From positions 37,127 to 101,126 of the forward strand of contig JAPPLM010000044.1 of NCBI GenBank assembly GCA_028874195.1: DNA of 64,000 nt. Direction: 5' to 3'. Made by a program: the position numbers and the translations under genes. This document shows, piece by piece, positions 42,274-50,201 of this stretch. The stretch comes from Chloroflexota bacterium (GTDB lineage Bacteria > Chloroflexota > UBA11872 > VXOZ01). Within the stretch, counting starts at the first letter, position 1. Each line of letters opens with the position of its first letter. The notes under the pieces are model-generated. The model did no database searches. It was given only the letters and a program-made list of their open reading frames with translations, and was not told the DNA's origin.

Positions 42274-42306
42274 TGCTCGTACATTCGTGAACCAGTAGAG
42301 CGTACA

Positions 42307-44151
42307 CTACACTCTCGCGTATCGGGAACTGAGACACAGCGTCAGCGGCGTTCTTGCCGTTAGGTCAATGGTGACCGCGCGCTGACGGCGACTCTCTAAC
42401 GTCACATGTTGTATGGGGAGCACTGTCCCGGAGTCCTTATCCCGAATAGAACTGACGCTATCGGGCAGTATCAACGAGAGTTCTGAGATGCCCGCGCCGG
42501 CTTCCAGCGTGATGAAGTGGTTGTCGCCTTGGGAATAGGACTCTGTCAGGCGTATGCCTGCCCGCGCGCGGGAGAAGCTGGAGTAGTTCTCTTGGTTCTC
42601 AAAACGGCAGCCGGCCGCAATCGCGCCTTCCATGCCCAGTTCAAGCGCGTGGCGGGAGGCTCTGACGTGGTCTTGGGGGCCGGCAGCGTAGACGGGGTGG
42701 AAATTCGCGATCTGCATCACGTGCCAGCGCGTGGCCGCGGATTCGGCAAAGCGGGCGAGTTCCACGCCGTATTCCTCTGACGTGAGACCCACCATGCCCT
42801 CGACGCGGTCCGGTGTTTCGGCCATCGGGCCTGCCAGCAGATCCTCGTGCCGGCCGATGGTCTGGCTTTCGTCCCACTGCGCGGGCATGTGCCACATGTC
42901 CGTCAGACCCACGCCGTGTTGGAAATACGGCATGCAGAGGCCGGTGCCGATCATGTAGGGGCCATAGTTGTCATCGCGCCGCATGCGGGGGTCGTGGGAG
43001 GCAAAGTGTGTCGGCGTATACCAGCCGAAGTCCAACATTATTTGCAGCAGCGGGTGGCCGGTCCACTGGCAGCCGTGGCTGCAGATCGTCTCCACGTCTA
43101 GGCCGGTCTCCCGGCGGAAGACGTCCCAGGACTCTTGCAGGTTAGCGCGGAGCGCGGGCAGGTAGTTTTCATTGAGGTCTTCCGGCGTGCGGCCGTAGCT
43201 CACTTGTGCACCGTTTTCCTGTACCGCGTATTGCGTGATGCTGGTCAGGTTAACTTCGATGGATACGGCATGCCCGCGGGCGTGCCACTCTTTCATCAAC
43301 TCGCCGTGGTAGCGGCTGAAAGGAGCGCGATAGAAGGTAAGCAACGCACCATACGACTCAACGATGTCGACTAGGACGGGAGCGCCATTCTCGCCGCAGC
43401 CGTCGCCTTTGATGAACCACAGGGCGGGCGCGGCATCCGGGAAATACCAAAGTCGCGGTAAGGGTGTTTCTGCCAGCGCTTCCGCTACCAGGGTACGCAG
43501 GATGTCCTGATGGACGTCCGCCACGGGGACGTCGCGGGTGGTTTTCTCAGAGAGCGCAAAGAAGCTGTAGAGGTGGCGCGGGCCCTTCAGCGGCCCCATG
43601 TCGCGCAGCGGCCGCTCATGCAAGTCGCCGTCGCCGTGACGAAACGTAACGACGGCTTGGCACAGGTCATAGCCGTAGAGCCAGGCCTTGCCCTCTCCCA
43701 GCCGCGCTGCTACAATCCCGTCCCCATGCAAATTGCCCTCGACATCCCGCAACTCAGCAACGGTCTCCCCGCCTTCCAGCGTTCGCGAAATGTCGTCCGG
43801 GCAGAGCAAGGGCAAACTCCCGTGTTCCCAGCGGGGTAGTTGCCGGACCGTAAGCCAAGCGTCCGAAATGGTCGCGCCGGCAGAAACGCCAAAGGCCTGT
43901 AGAATTGCGGGATCGGGGGCCAATGCGATCAATGAAGTGCCGCCCGCCACTGTCGCGGCCAAACGCTCTGCCGTCTCGTTGCTTATACCGCTGCCTGCGA
44001 CAACGATAAGTTCGACATCCGGCGGCGCATCCGTGAAGGACACGGCCGGTCTTGCATCAACCCAAGGGAACCCTTCACAGCGCAGTATTTCCGCGCTCAC
44101 GGGTGTCGTGAGCGCATCGTCGGCGTACAACAGCAAGATCGGTTGATTCAT
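42307..44151 (-). CDS. Uncharacterised protein with GATase-like and polysaccharide-deacetylase-like regions
   Basis: 614 residues from ATG 44151 after GAGGAGAG; an upstream frame to 44262 overlaps the C45 gene and is rejected. Residues 1-200 form an alpha/beta fold like the GATase/beta-galactosidase trimerisation domain (LLLYADDALTTPVSAEILR, GEGKAWLYGYDLCQ). Residues 240-520 recall a NodB deacetylase barrel: ALWFIKGDGCGENG, then CSHGCQWTGHPLLQ with a His-x-x-x-x-x-x-His pattern. A beta-rich C-terminus follows. It is downstream of the C45 hydrolase by 10 bases, so the two are one unit. The substrate is unknown. Confidence 0.6.
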   Translation of the reverse strand: MNQPILLLYADDALTTPVSAEILRCEGFPWVDARPAVSFTDAPPDVELIVVAGSGISNETAERLAATVAGGTSLIALAPDPAILQAFGVSAGATISDAWLTVRQLPRWEHGSLPLLCPDDISRTLEGGETVAELRDVEGNLHGDGIVAARLGEGKAWLYGYDLCQAVVTFRHGDGDLHERPLRDMGPLKGPRHLYSFFALSEKTTRDVPVADVHQDILRTLVAEALAETPLPRLWYFPDAAPALWFIKGDGCGENGAPVLVDIVESYGALLTFYRAPFSRYHGELMKEWHARGHAVSIEVNLTSITQYAVQENGAQVSYGRTPEDLNENYLPALRANLQESWDVFRRETGLDVETICSHGCQWTGHPLLQIMLDFGWYTPTHFASHDPRMRRDDNYGPYMIGTGLCMPYFQHGVGLTDMWHMPAQWDESQTIGRHEDLLAGPMAETPDRVEGMVGLTSEEYGVELARFAESAATRWHVMQIANFHPVYAAGPQDHVRASRHALELGMEGAIAAGCRFENQENYSSFSRARAGIRLTESYSQGDNHFITLEAGAGISELSLILPDSVSSIRDKDSGTVLPIQHVTLESRRQRAVTIDLTARTPLTLCLSSRYARV

Positions 44152-44161
44152 GGGGCTCTCC

Positions 44162-45199
44162 TCAGTTCCCAACGGCGGTCGCTTGGGCATCGAAAGTGAA
44201 CACTTCGAGTTCGTTTTGGCAAGGATATCCGTCGCTTGCGAGCAGCATACGGTCGCGGGCAATCGCTATGAGACCGAAAGCGCTGTGCATCGGCCCATGC
44301 TGACACATTGAGACCGGCTCGGCATGAGCGCGCGCGATACGGGTTACCTGTTCCAATGTATGGGGCTCTTCCGCCGTGAGTTCTGCGAGGAGTGCCGCGC
44401 GGCCTTCGCTGTTCGCGCGAAAGTCCGCGTTCGTTCGATTATCGACGTCCTGCATTTCCGGCGTAACGTAGTGGTTCGCGCACCAGATCGCGTTGTGCTC
44501 CATGCGGCGCACCGCCATGCGCGTGGCGGTGCGTTCCACCACTGCCGCGTTCTCTGCCGGGTCGGTGAGCATGATGTTCATGCCATGGTTCATCACCGGC
44601 GTGTTTTCGCAGAGCGAAATGCCTTCCTCTACGTCTGCGCAGTACTGCAGAAGGTAGCGTTGCAGCAGGTTGGTGGGAATGCCGTTATCCCACTCCTGAT
44701 CGGAGTTCATGATGCTGCTGCCGCCGAAGGTCAGGCCGGAATCGTTGACGCCTGGGCCCATCCAGGGCGCACCCGGACCGGAAACGCAGATGAAGGGATG
44801 ACCCTTGTCAGGTCGAATGTCCCAGAAGACATACGAGCCGATGGAGTCTTGGCCGACGTCATTGGATTTGTAATGCACGACGCCGTGTTCAGCGGTGCGC
44901 AAGGCGACGTTGGTGCAACCGACCGCCGCGCGGCCGACTTCCATGCAGGAGGCGTACGCCAGGATGTCGTCCCGTTTGAGCCCCGCGCCGTCGGCGATGC
45001 CCTGCATCTCCTCGAGCGCCTCTGGGAAAACGCGTTCGACATTGCGCTCCATTTGCCGCACAACCCGTTCGCGATGAGCGGCGTCGATCTGTCTGCCATA
45101 GACCACATTCTCAATGGCGGTGCAAACCGCTTCAGCGCACGCAGTGCCATGCTGCAGGCCCATATCGTAAGGAGTGCCGGAGAGTTCAACGCGGCGCAC
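44162..45199 (-). CDS. C45-family autoproteolytic hydrolase/acyltransferase
   Basis: 345-residue Ntn hydrolase of the acyl-CoA:6-aminopenicillanate acyltransferase-like family. It is made as a proenzyme and cut before C95 in AAVGCTNVAL, exposing Cys as N-terminal nucleophile. The start LSGTPYDMGLQHG and the block ALEEMQGIADGAG are characteristic, and SGPGAPWMGPGVNDSGL follows the cleavage site. Members hydrolyse or transfer amide-linked acyl groups. It lies directly upstream of the 42307 gene. Confidence 0.83.
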   Translation of the reverse strand: MRRVELSGTPYDMGLQHGTACAEAVCTAIENVVYGRQIDAAHRERVVRQMERNVERVFPEALEEMQGIADGAGLKRDDILAYASCMEVGRAAVGCTNVALRTAEHGVVHYKSNDVGQDSIGSYVFWDIRPDKGHPFICVSGPGAPWMGPGVNDSGLTFGGSSIMNSDQEWDNGIPTNLLQRYLLQYCADVEEGISLCENTPVMNHGMNIMLTDPAENAAVVERTATRMAVRRMEHNAIWCANHYVTPEMQDVDNRTNADFRANSEGRAALLAELTAEEPHTLEQVTRIARAHAEPVSMCQHGPMHSAFGLIAIARDRMLLASDGYPCQNELEVFTFDAQATAVGN

Positions 45200-45345
45200 G
45201 GTAGTTCTCCTTGGCTGTGTTTTCTACGTGGTTTTCCGATCCTCAGTCCGGTAGCCCAATCAGATACCGGATAAAGTGGATTCTCGCTTCCGCGGAATCA
45301 CCATGGCCTTGCAGGCCACATAAGAGAATGAAAATGAACGCACAT

Positions 45346-45454
45346 CTCTCCGTTCGTGCTGAGCTTGTCGAAGCATGAACGGAGAGAATAGGGTGCGAAG
45401 TTGCTACCTGCTACCTCCGCCGTTCACCCTTCGACGATGCTCAGGGCGAACGGC
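45346..45454. repeat. Pair of REP-like hairpins
   Basis: Hairpin 1 (45346-45386) has CTCTCCGTTC pairing with GAACGGAGAG around GCTTGTCGAAGC-like bases. Hairpin 2 (45419-45454) has GCCGTTC-CCCT pairing with AGGGC-GAACGGC. The TTCGTGCTGAGCTTGTCGAA core relates them to the MITE copies at 10003 and 13274 and to 54260-54315. They occupy the 302-base gap before the NIF3-like gene. Confidence 0.7.
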
Positions 45455-45501
45455 TTGGTCACGCTATTTTCAGAGTAATGACGATGAAATCTCTACAAAA
45501 C

Positions 45502-46467
45502 CTAGCTATGCCTGATACGTTCGAAGTAGTTGCATGGAATGATGTGGAGCGGTCCGAAACGGCGTTCAATTTCGTCGTAGAAGAGGTTAATGCCGAGGTT
45601 ATCCGCCGCGGCATGCGGCAGGCGCACCACCGAAACCCCGACTTCCTTCGCCGCTTCTGCCACTGCCGCACTGGCCCCAATCTGCAGCACGGTGTTGATG
45701 CCGGCTTTGGCGAAGAGCGGTTGGGCTTCCGGCGGCCACAGCCAACCGCCGGCATCCTGGATTATATAACGTCCGAGCGGCGTATCCGGCTCTCCGGCGA
45801 GGATGAGCGAATATGCGCCGTGGCGCGCGGCGCCCTGGAATTCGGGAATTGTCATGAGCGCTTCTTCAGCATCCGCTAAAGTCTGCGGCTGCAGGTCGTC
45901 GAAAACCTGTCTCATCCCTACGCCAATGTAAAGGTCCTGCGGGGTGTGAATCTGGACAAAAGGGATCTCGAAGAGCCGCGCCATATCCGGGCCCATCCGG
46001 TGGGGCATGTCGTCGTAGCCGGTGCGCCACTCGTCGATCCAGGGCAGCAGGACTTTCTCTGCTTCCTTGCGCGGCACGCCCTCCCGCACGAAGATGTCGA
46101 TGTTAATGAGCGTGATGTCGTCGATGTGCGAACGCCCGATGCCGGTGCCGCTGGTGTGGTGGGCAATGATCGCATCGAGCGGCACACCTTTGTCCTTGAG
46201 CCGGTCGGCGATGAGGAACTCATCCGTGCCGATGTTGATACCCGCGAGGGCAGTGAAGACCTCAGCATCTTCCGGCCCATTCACGATGCGCACGTCGCCG
46301 TAGGGATTGCGCAGCCGCTCGTGGTCGAAATACGGCTTCTTCCACTCCGGCAGAGCTTCGAACTCTTGCTTGCGACGCGCAAGTTCCGCGTCGAGTGTCT
46401 CTTGGCTACGGGGATCGAGGGCGATGCCAAGTTCGATGGCGGCTTCGTAGAGATCGCGGACGGTCAT
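45502..46467 (-). CDS. Possible NIF3-like metal-binding protein
   Basis: 321 residues, soluble. IIAHHTSGTGIGRSHIDDITLIN near residue 100 supplies a cluster of His and Asp like the dinuclear metal site of NIF3 proteins. The end HAAADNLGINLFYDEIERRFG also recalls the NIF3 C-terminal ADN-G-N segment. The central part diverges. Members are annotated as GTP cyclohydrolase I type 2-like, but their chemistry is uncertain. The gene is co-directional with the C45 unit, separated by a REP pair. Confidence 0.5.
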   Translation of the reverse strand: MTVRDLYEAAIELGIALDPRSQETLDAELARRKQEFEALPEWKKPYFDHERLRNPYGDVRIVNGPEDAEVFTALAGINIGTDEFLIADRLKDKGVPLDAIIAHHTSGTGIGRSHIDDITLINIDIFVREGVPRKEAEKVLLPWIDEWRTGYDDMPHRMGPDMARLFEIPFVQIHTPQDLYIGVGMRQVFDDLQPQTLADAEEALMTIPEFQGAARHGAYSLILAGEPDTPLGRYIIQDAGGWLWPPEAQPLFAKAGINTVLQIGASAAVAEAAKEVGVSVVRLPHAAADNLGINLFYDEIERRFGPLHIIPCNYFERIRHS

Positions 46468-46911
46468 GAGTGTGCTCCAGATACGAGAGGGCTAATGGTA
46501 GCGTAGGTCTGCAACCTGCGCTCGCCTGGGTCTGCGCCAGCTAAGCAGAGCGTTTACTGTGCAACTAGCCCGAGTCCGATTCCGTTATTGCCATGAACGC
46601 AGCCAGCGCGTAATTTGTCGTTACCATGAAATAGCAAGACAGACTCCGTCATTCCCGCGAAAGCGGGAATCTATCTTCTCCGCGTTCTGGACTCCGCCCC
46701 CGCATCGAGTACGGGGCAGGCTCTGCGCCGTAGTAACGGAATGAAGCGCATTCCGGACTCCAGCTTCGTTTCACGTAAGGGCAGGCCCTGCGCGGAGTGA
46801 CTGAGGCTCGCACCCTTGGGATCCGGCCAGTAGGCGCAGGCTACGAACCTGCATTACCGCAGAAAGACGTGTAGAGGGGTGCGCCAAGACCCACCCCTCT
46901 ACTAAACCAGA
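46468..46911. other. Gap with REP remnants between NIF3-like and solute-binding genes
   Basis: 444 bases. CGTCATTCCCGCGAAAGCGG at 46647-46666 is a REP hairpin end, and GAGTACGGGGCAGGCTCTG near 46706 matches the interior of MITE copy 1. Palindromic ACGGAATGAAGCGCATTCCG near 46736 is a further unit. A terminator-like stem closes the gap. No gene is seen. Confidence 0.55.
46871..46902 (-). terminator. Hairpin after the solute-binding protein gene
   Basis: GTAGAGGGGTG (46871-46881) and CACCCCTCTAC (46892-46902) form a perfect 11-base stem with a 10-base loop, 9 bases past the stop codon. On the minus strand it is followed by ACGTCTTTCTG, a weak T tract. Confidence 0.6.
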
Positions 46912-48288
46912 CTACTTCCAGTCGTCCGGGCGCTGTGCAAATAGCTCGTTAACAGCGTCGGCGGAAGTCTTCATCGCCTCCTGAACGGTGCTCTCACCGG
47001 TGTACATCGGTTGGAGATGCTGGTTCGCGGTCGTCCAGAATTCGCCGGTTTCCGGCGTCAGGAAGAAGTCGCGCCCATCGTCCCGCCAGTGATCCAGGAC
47101 GATGTCCCAATCCATGCCCGGGTAGTTGTCCAGGAACACGTTGGCCGAAGCAAAGAGCCCCGGAAAAGCGTGCACGGCGTAGAGGTCTTGGGCTTCCTTC
47201 TGGGACAGCACGTGGAAGACCTCCCATGCCTCGTCGGGAATCTCGGTGAGCGCCATTATGCTCCAGGCATTGCTGCCGGTAGCCGGGCTGCGGGTGCCCG
47301 CGGGCCCGGTGCCGAGCGGGGCGATGCCCAGCCGGTCGCCGAGTACCTCATAGGCGCCTTTGAGAGGAATCAGTGTGATCTGGGACATGGCGAACTTGCC
47401 GGTGCCGATGTGGCGGCCGCCGCCACCCTCCTTGCGCAGCTCAGAACGCTCCTCACCCCAGGGCACCACGCGATGCTTGAGGATCATGTCCACGTACATC
47501 TGGGCGCCGGCGATGGCATTCTGGTCCTCGCCGTAGAGGGCTTGATCGCGGGCTTCATTGAGCACTTGTCCGCCATGGTCGAGCACGAAGCTGCCCAGGT
47601 TAACCTCCAAGGAGGCATAGCCGAAGTTATAGCCCCACTGGGTAGTTTGGTCTCCGGTTTGCTTCGTCATCTGGGTCGCGCCATCCAGCAACTGATCTAA
47701 CGTCGTGCCCAACTCAGGATACGGGACGCCCTCGTTGTCGAAGATTTCCTTGTTGAAGTAGATGGCGTCGCCGCCGCCTAGGAAGGCCAAGCCGTACATG
47801 ATACCGTTGACGTCCCAGGAAGAAGAGTCAAGGTAGTCATCGCGGGATACACCGTCGCGCTTCATGTAGTCGCTGATGGGCAGGAACATGCCCTGGCGCG
47901 CGCCGGCCTGTACCCAGTTGATCTGGTTAACGACGATGTCGTACGTGGTGGTGCCGGCGACAAACTCGGTGCGGATCTTCTCCAGGAAGTTCTCAGTGAC
48001 GATCTCGAGTCTGGTTTCAATATTCTCCAGGGAGTTGTTGCAGACCTCAGCCATTTCCCGCAGGGTCTTGTTACGGTGCTCCTGCAGGTCGTAGCAGGCC
48101 CAAACCACCTCAATGACTTCTGCTTCTGGCGCTGCTTCCGCTTCCTTGGGCGCTTCCTTCTCTTCCATCATCTCGCCGGAATCTGCAACCGGCACGGTAC
48201 CGCAGGCTGCGGCGATTGCGACGCCGGAAAGACCGGCAACTCCTGCCAGGAAGCGCCGTCGTGTTGTAAATCCACTGCCTCTAGACAT
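46912..48288 (-). CDS. Extracellular solute-binding lipoprotein (ABC sugar-type), Tat signal
   Basis: 458 residues from ATG 48288 with GGGAGG upstream; a longer frame to 48426 is rejected. The twin-arginine TTRRRFLAGVAG and the lipobox AIAAACG near residue 28 indicate a Tat-exported, lipid-anchored protein with an acidic linker (EEKEAPKEAEAAPEAE). The remainder is a family-1-type binding fold (VVNQINWVQAG, FLGGGDAIYFNKEIFDNEGVP split across strands). It would deliver a sugar or polyol to an ABC importer, but no permease or ATPase gene is adjacent. A DAO-type oxidoreductase is upstream. Confidence 0.85.
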   Translation of the reverse strand: MSRGSGFTTRRRFLAGVAGLSGVAIAAACGTVPVADSGEMMEEKEAPKEAEAAPEAEVIEVVWACYDLQEHRNKTLREMAEVCNNSLENIETRLEIVTENFLEKIRTEFVAGTTTYDIVVNQINWVQAGARQGMFLPISDYMKRDGVSRDDYLDSSSWDVNGIMYGLAFLGGGDAIYFNKEIFDNEGVPYPELGTTLDQLLDGATQMTKQTGDQTTQWGYNFGYASLEVNLGSFVLDHGGQVLNEARDQALYGEDQNAIAGAQMYVDMILKHRVVPWGEERSELRKEGGGGRHIGTGKFAMSQITLIPLKGAYEVLGDRLGIAPLGTGPAGTRSPATGSNAWSIMALTEIPDEAWEVFHVLSQKEAQDLYAVHAFPGLFASANVFLDNYPGMDWDIVLDHWRDDGRDFFLTPETGEFWTTANQHLQPMYTGESTVQEAMKTSADAVNELFAQRPDDWK

Positions 48289-48483
48289 TGCTTGTGACCT
48301 CCCGTGGTCTCCTATTCGTGCACCACTATGCTGTCCGGCACACTCAGATTTCATCACATTTGGTCTCTCGCGGGCGCTTGCTTGACCACTCAATCGCCCT
48401 CCTTTCCCGATGCTCTGCCCGCTCAATGCATTGATTGGGAATATGCGCCTTTAGGTATCTTGCCCGGACCTAAGATACAGCAC

Positions 48484-49662
48484 TTACAGTGTCGAAACCG
48501 AGTATGCATGCTGCGGCACGATGCGCCGTTCCTGGATAAAGCGTGCCGGACTGAACAGGGTAATGTCAAACTGCGTACTGTTGCCCGTAAGCAGTTGCTC
48601 TGCCAACATCTGACTGAAGATGGGGCTCAGCTTGAAGCCGTGGCCGCTCAGTCCGACCGCCAAGTGGAGTCCCGCCACGTCGGGCACGGGACCAAGCAAC
48701 GGCTGTAGGTCTGGCGAACAGTCGTAGAGGCCGGAGGTGGCGCCGTTTACTGCTGGAGCGCCCTGATTGGGGAACCGCCGCCCGTAGCGACCGGCAAGCA
48801 GTTCCAGGACTTCCGGACTTGCGGCAGGAGAGTCGTCAACGTGTGGGTCTTCCTCGCCATCATAGGGAGCGGTCTTGCCCACCATCGTATGCCCGTCCTC
48901 GCGGGGACGATAGTAACTTCCCAGCACGCGGTCGGAGATGATGGGGTGGGGTTTCCCAAAGTGATCGGCACGCTGCATAATCCCCACGACGTGCCGAATG
49001 GGCGTGAGAGGCAACTTGATGCCTAAGGGCGCGACGAGACCGCGTGAAGCAAAACCGTTGGCCACGATGACGGATCGGGTGGCAATATGCCCTGCGTTCG
49101 TCTCAACCCCGGTGATGCCGCTGGTGTCGGCAACCAGTTGTTCGGCCCCCACGCCAATGCGCAGTTCCGCACCGTACCGCCGCGCCGCATTGGCAAAGCT
49201 GATGGTCGTGCGCACGGGGTCGGCGTAACCGGACTCCGGTTCCCAGGCGGCGGCGCCGATACCAAATAGAGCCAGACGCGGCTCTATTTCATGGATTTCG
49301 TCAGGCGAGAGAATGTGAGCATTGATGCCAAGATCGCGGTGCATGGCGACGTTGGCCGCCACTGTGTCAACGTCGTCGGGTCCCAGGAGCGCGAGAAATC
49401 CGGTCTGCCGAAATCCCGCGTCACCACCGACCTCGTCGTCAAAGTTCTCGAACACCTGCCGCGCGCGCAGAGCCATGCGCGCCAGCGTCTCGTGGGTATA
49501 GTGCGTGCGCACAATGCCGGCGGTAATGCCGGTGGCTTGGGCCGCGAGGCCACGCCTTTCGAGCAAGACCACCCGTCCGGCGCCCATCTTGGCAAGCTGC
49601 CAGGCAATGCTCGTACCGGTACTGCCGCCACCTACGACGACAACGTCTGCGGTTTCAGCCAC
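48484..49662 (-). CDS. FAD-dependent amine oxidoreductase (DAO family)
   Basis: 392 residues. The N-terminal dinucleotide fold VVVGGGSTGTSIAWQLAKMG and LLERRG bind FAD. GITAGIVRTHYTHE near residue 43 and a late GLYDCSPDLQPLLGPVPDVAGLHLAVGLSGHGF pattern (in separate blocks) match sarcosine/glycine oxidases and dimethylglycine dehydrogenases. It would oxidise an N-methyl or primary amine. It is located between the HyuA-side coiled-coil gene and the solute-binding gene on the same strand. Confidence 0.85.
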   Translation of the reverse strand: MAETADVVVVGGGSTGTSIAWQLAKMGAGRVVLLERRGLAAQATGITAGIVRTHYTHETLARMALRARQVFENFDDEVGGDAGFRQTGFLALLGPDDVDTVAANVAMHRDLGINAHILSPDEIHEIEPRLALFGIGAAAWEPESGYADPVRTTISFANAARRYGAELRIGVGAEQLVADTSGITGVETNAGHIATRSVIVANGFASRGLVAPLGIKLPLTPIRHVVGIMQRADHFGKPHPIISDRVLGSYYRPREDGHTMVGKTAPYDGEEDPHVDDSPAASPEVLELLAGRYGRRFPNQGAPAVNGATSGLYDCSPDLQPLLGPVPDVAGLHLAVGLSGHGFKLSPIFSQMLAEQLLTGNSTQFDITLFSPARFIQERRIVPQHAYSVSTL

Positions 49663-49746
49663 TAGATTCCTCGCTTCGCTCGGAATGACATAATGCCAGC
49701 AGTCGCAGCCACCGCTTCCCTCTTTCCATCCACTTCTGCCTGCGGT

Positions 49747-50181
49747 CTAGAGCCGCAGCAGTTCCAGCGCAACGAGCAGCCCCACCACGGCAAATAGCAT
49801 CGCCCCGACCTTAATGGTTATGCGCATCTCTAGTGCATTCAGGTCAGCCTTAGTCGCTTGCGCCAGTGCGTTCAGGTCGGCTTTGGTAGCTCGTTCATCC
49901 ACTGCTTGCTGCAAGGCATTCAGTTCGGCTTTGGTTGACTGTGCCAGTTCCTGCAAGTCGGCTTTGGTCACCTGCGCTAATTCTCGCAAATCGGCCTTGG
50001 TCACCTGTGCTAATTCACGGAGGTCGGCTCTAATTGCCTGCGCCGATTCGCTAAGGTCGACTTTGGTCGCCAGGGTTTCCCCTGATTCGCCGAGAGTATC
50101 CAGCAAAGCCTCCGCCATTTCCTTGCTGTACCCCGCGGCCATGAGATTCTCGAATGCCTTGTGGGTGTCCAACATCGCCAT
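49747..50181 (-). CDS. DUF1640-like coiled-coil protein with 11-residue repeats and one TM
   Basis: 144 residues. The N-terminus LDTHKAFENLMAAGYSKEMAEALLDT is followed by repeats of K-A-D-L-x-E-L-A-Q-x-T (residues about 50-125), which form a long coiled coil, and a C-terminal membrane segment (GAMLFAVVGLLVALELL). The repeats are visible as 33-base tandem units in DNA. It is the intact paralogue of the frameshifted pair at 25488-25819. It lies 20 bases downstream of hyuA. Function unknown. Confidence 0.7.
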   Translation of the reverse strand: MAMLDTHKAFENLMAAGYSKEMAEALLDTLGESGETLATKVDLSESAQAIRADLRELAQVTKADLRELAQVTKADLQELAQSTKAELNALQQAVDERATKADLNALAQATKADLNALEMRITIKVGAMLFAVVGLLVALELLRL

Positions 50182-50201
50182 AGCCGGGTTTTCCTCTCCT
50201 C

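Noticed and set aside
49800..50070. Possible CRISPR or noncoding tandem repeat
   Set aside because: Units are 33 bases without unique spacers and encode an in-frame coiled coil with a membrane segment.
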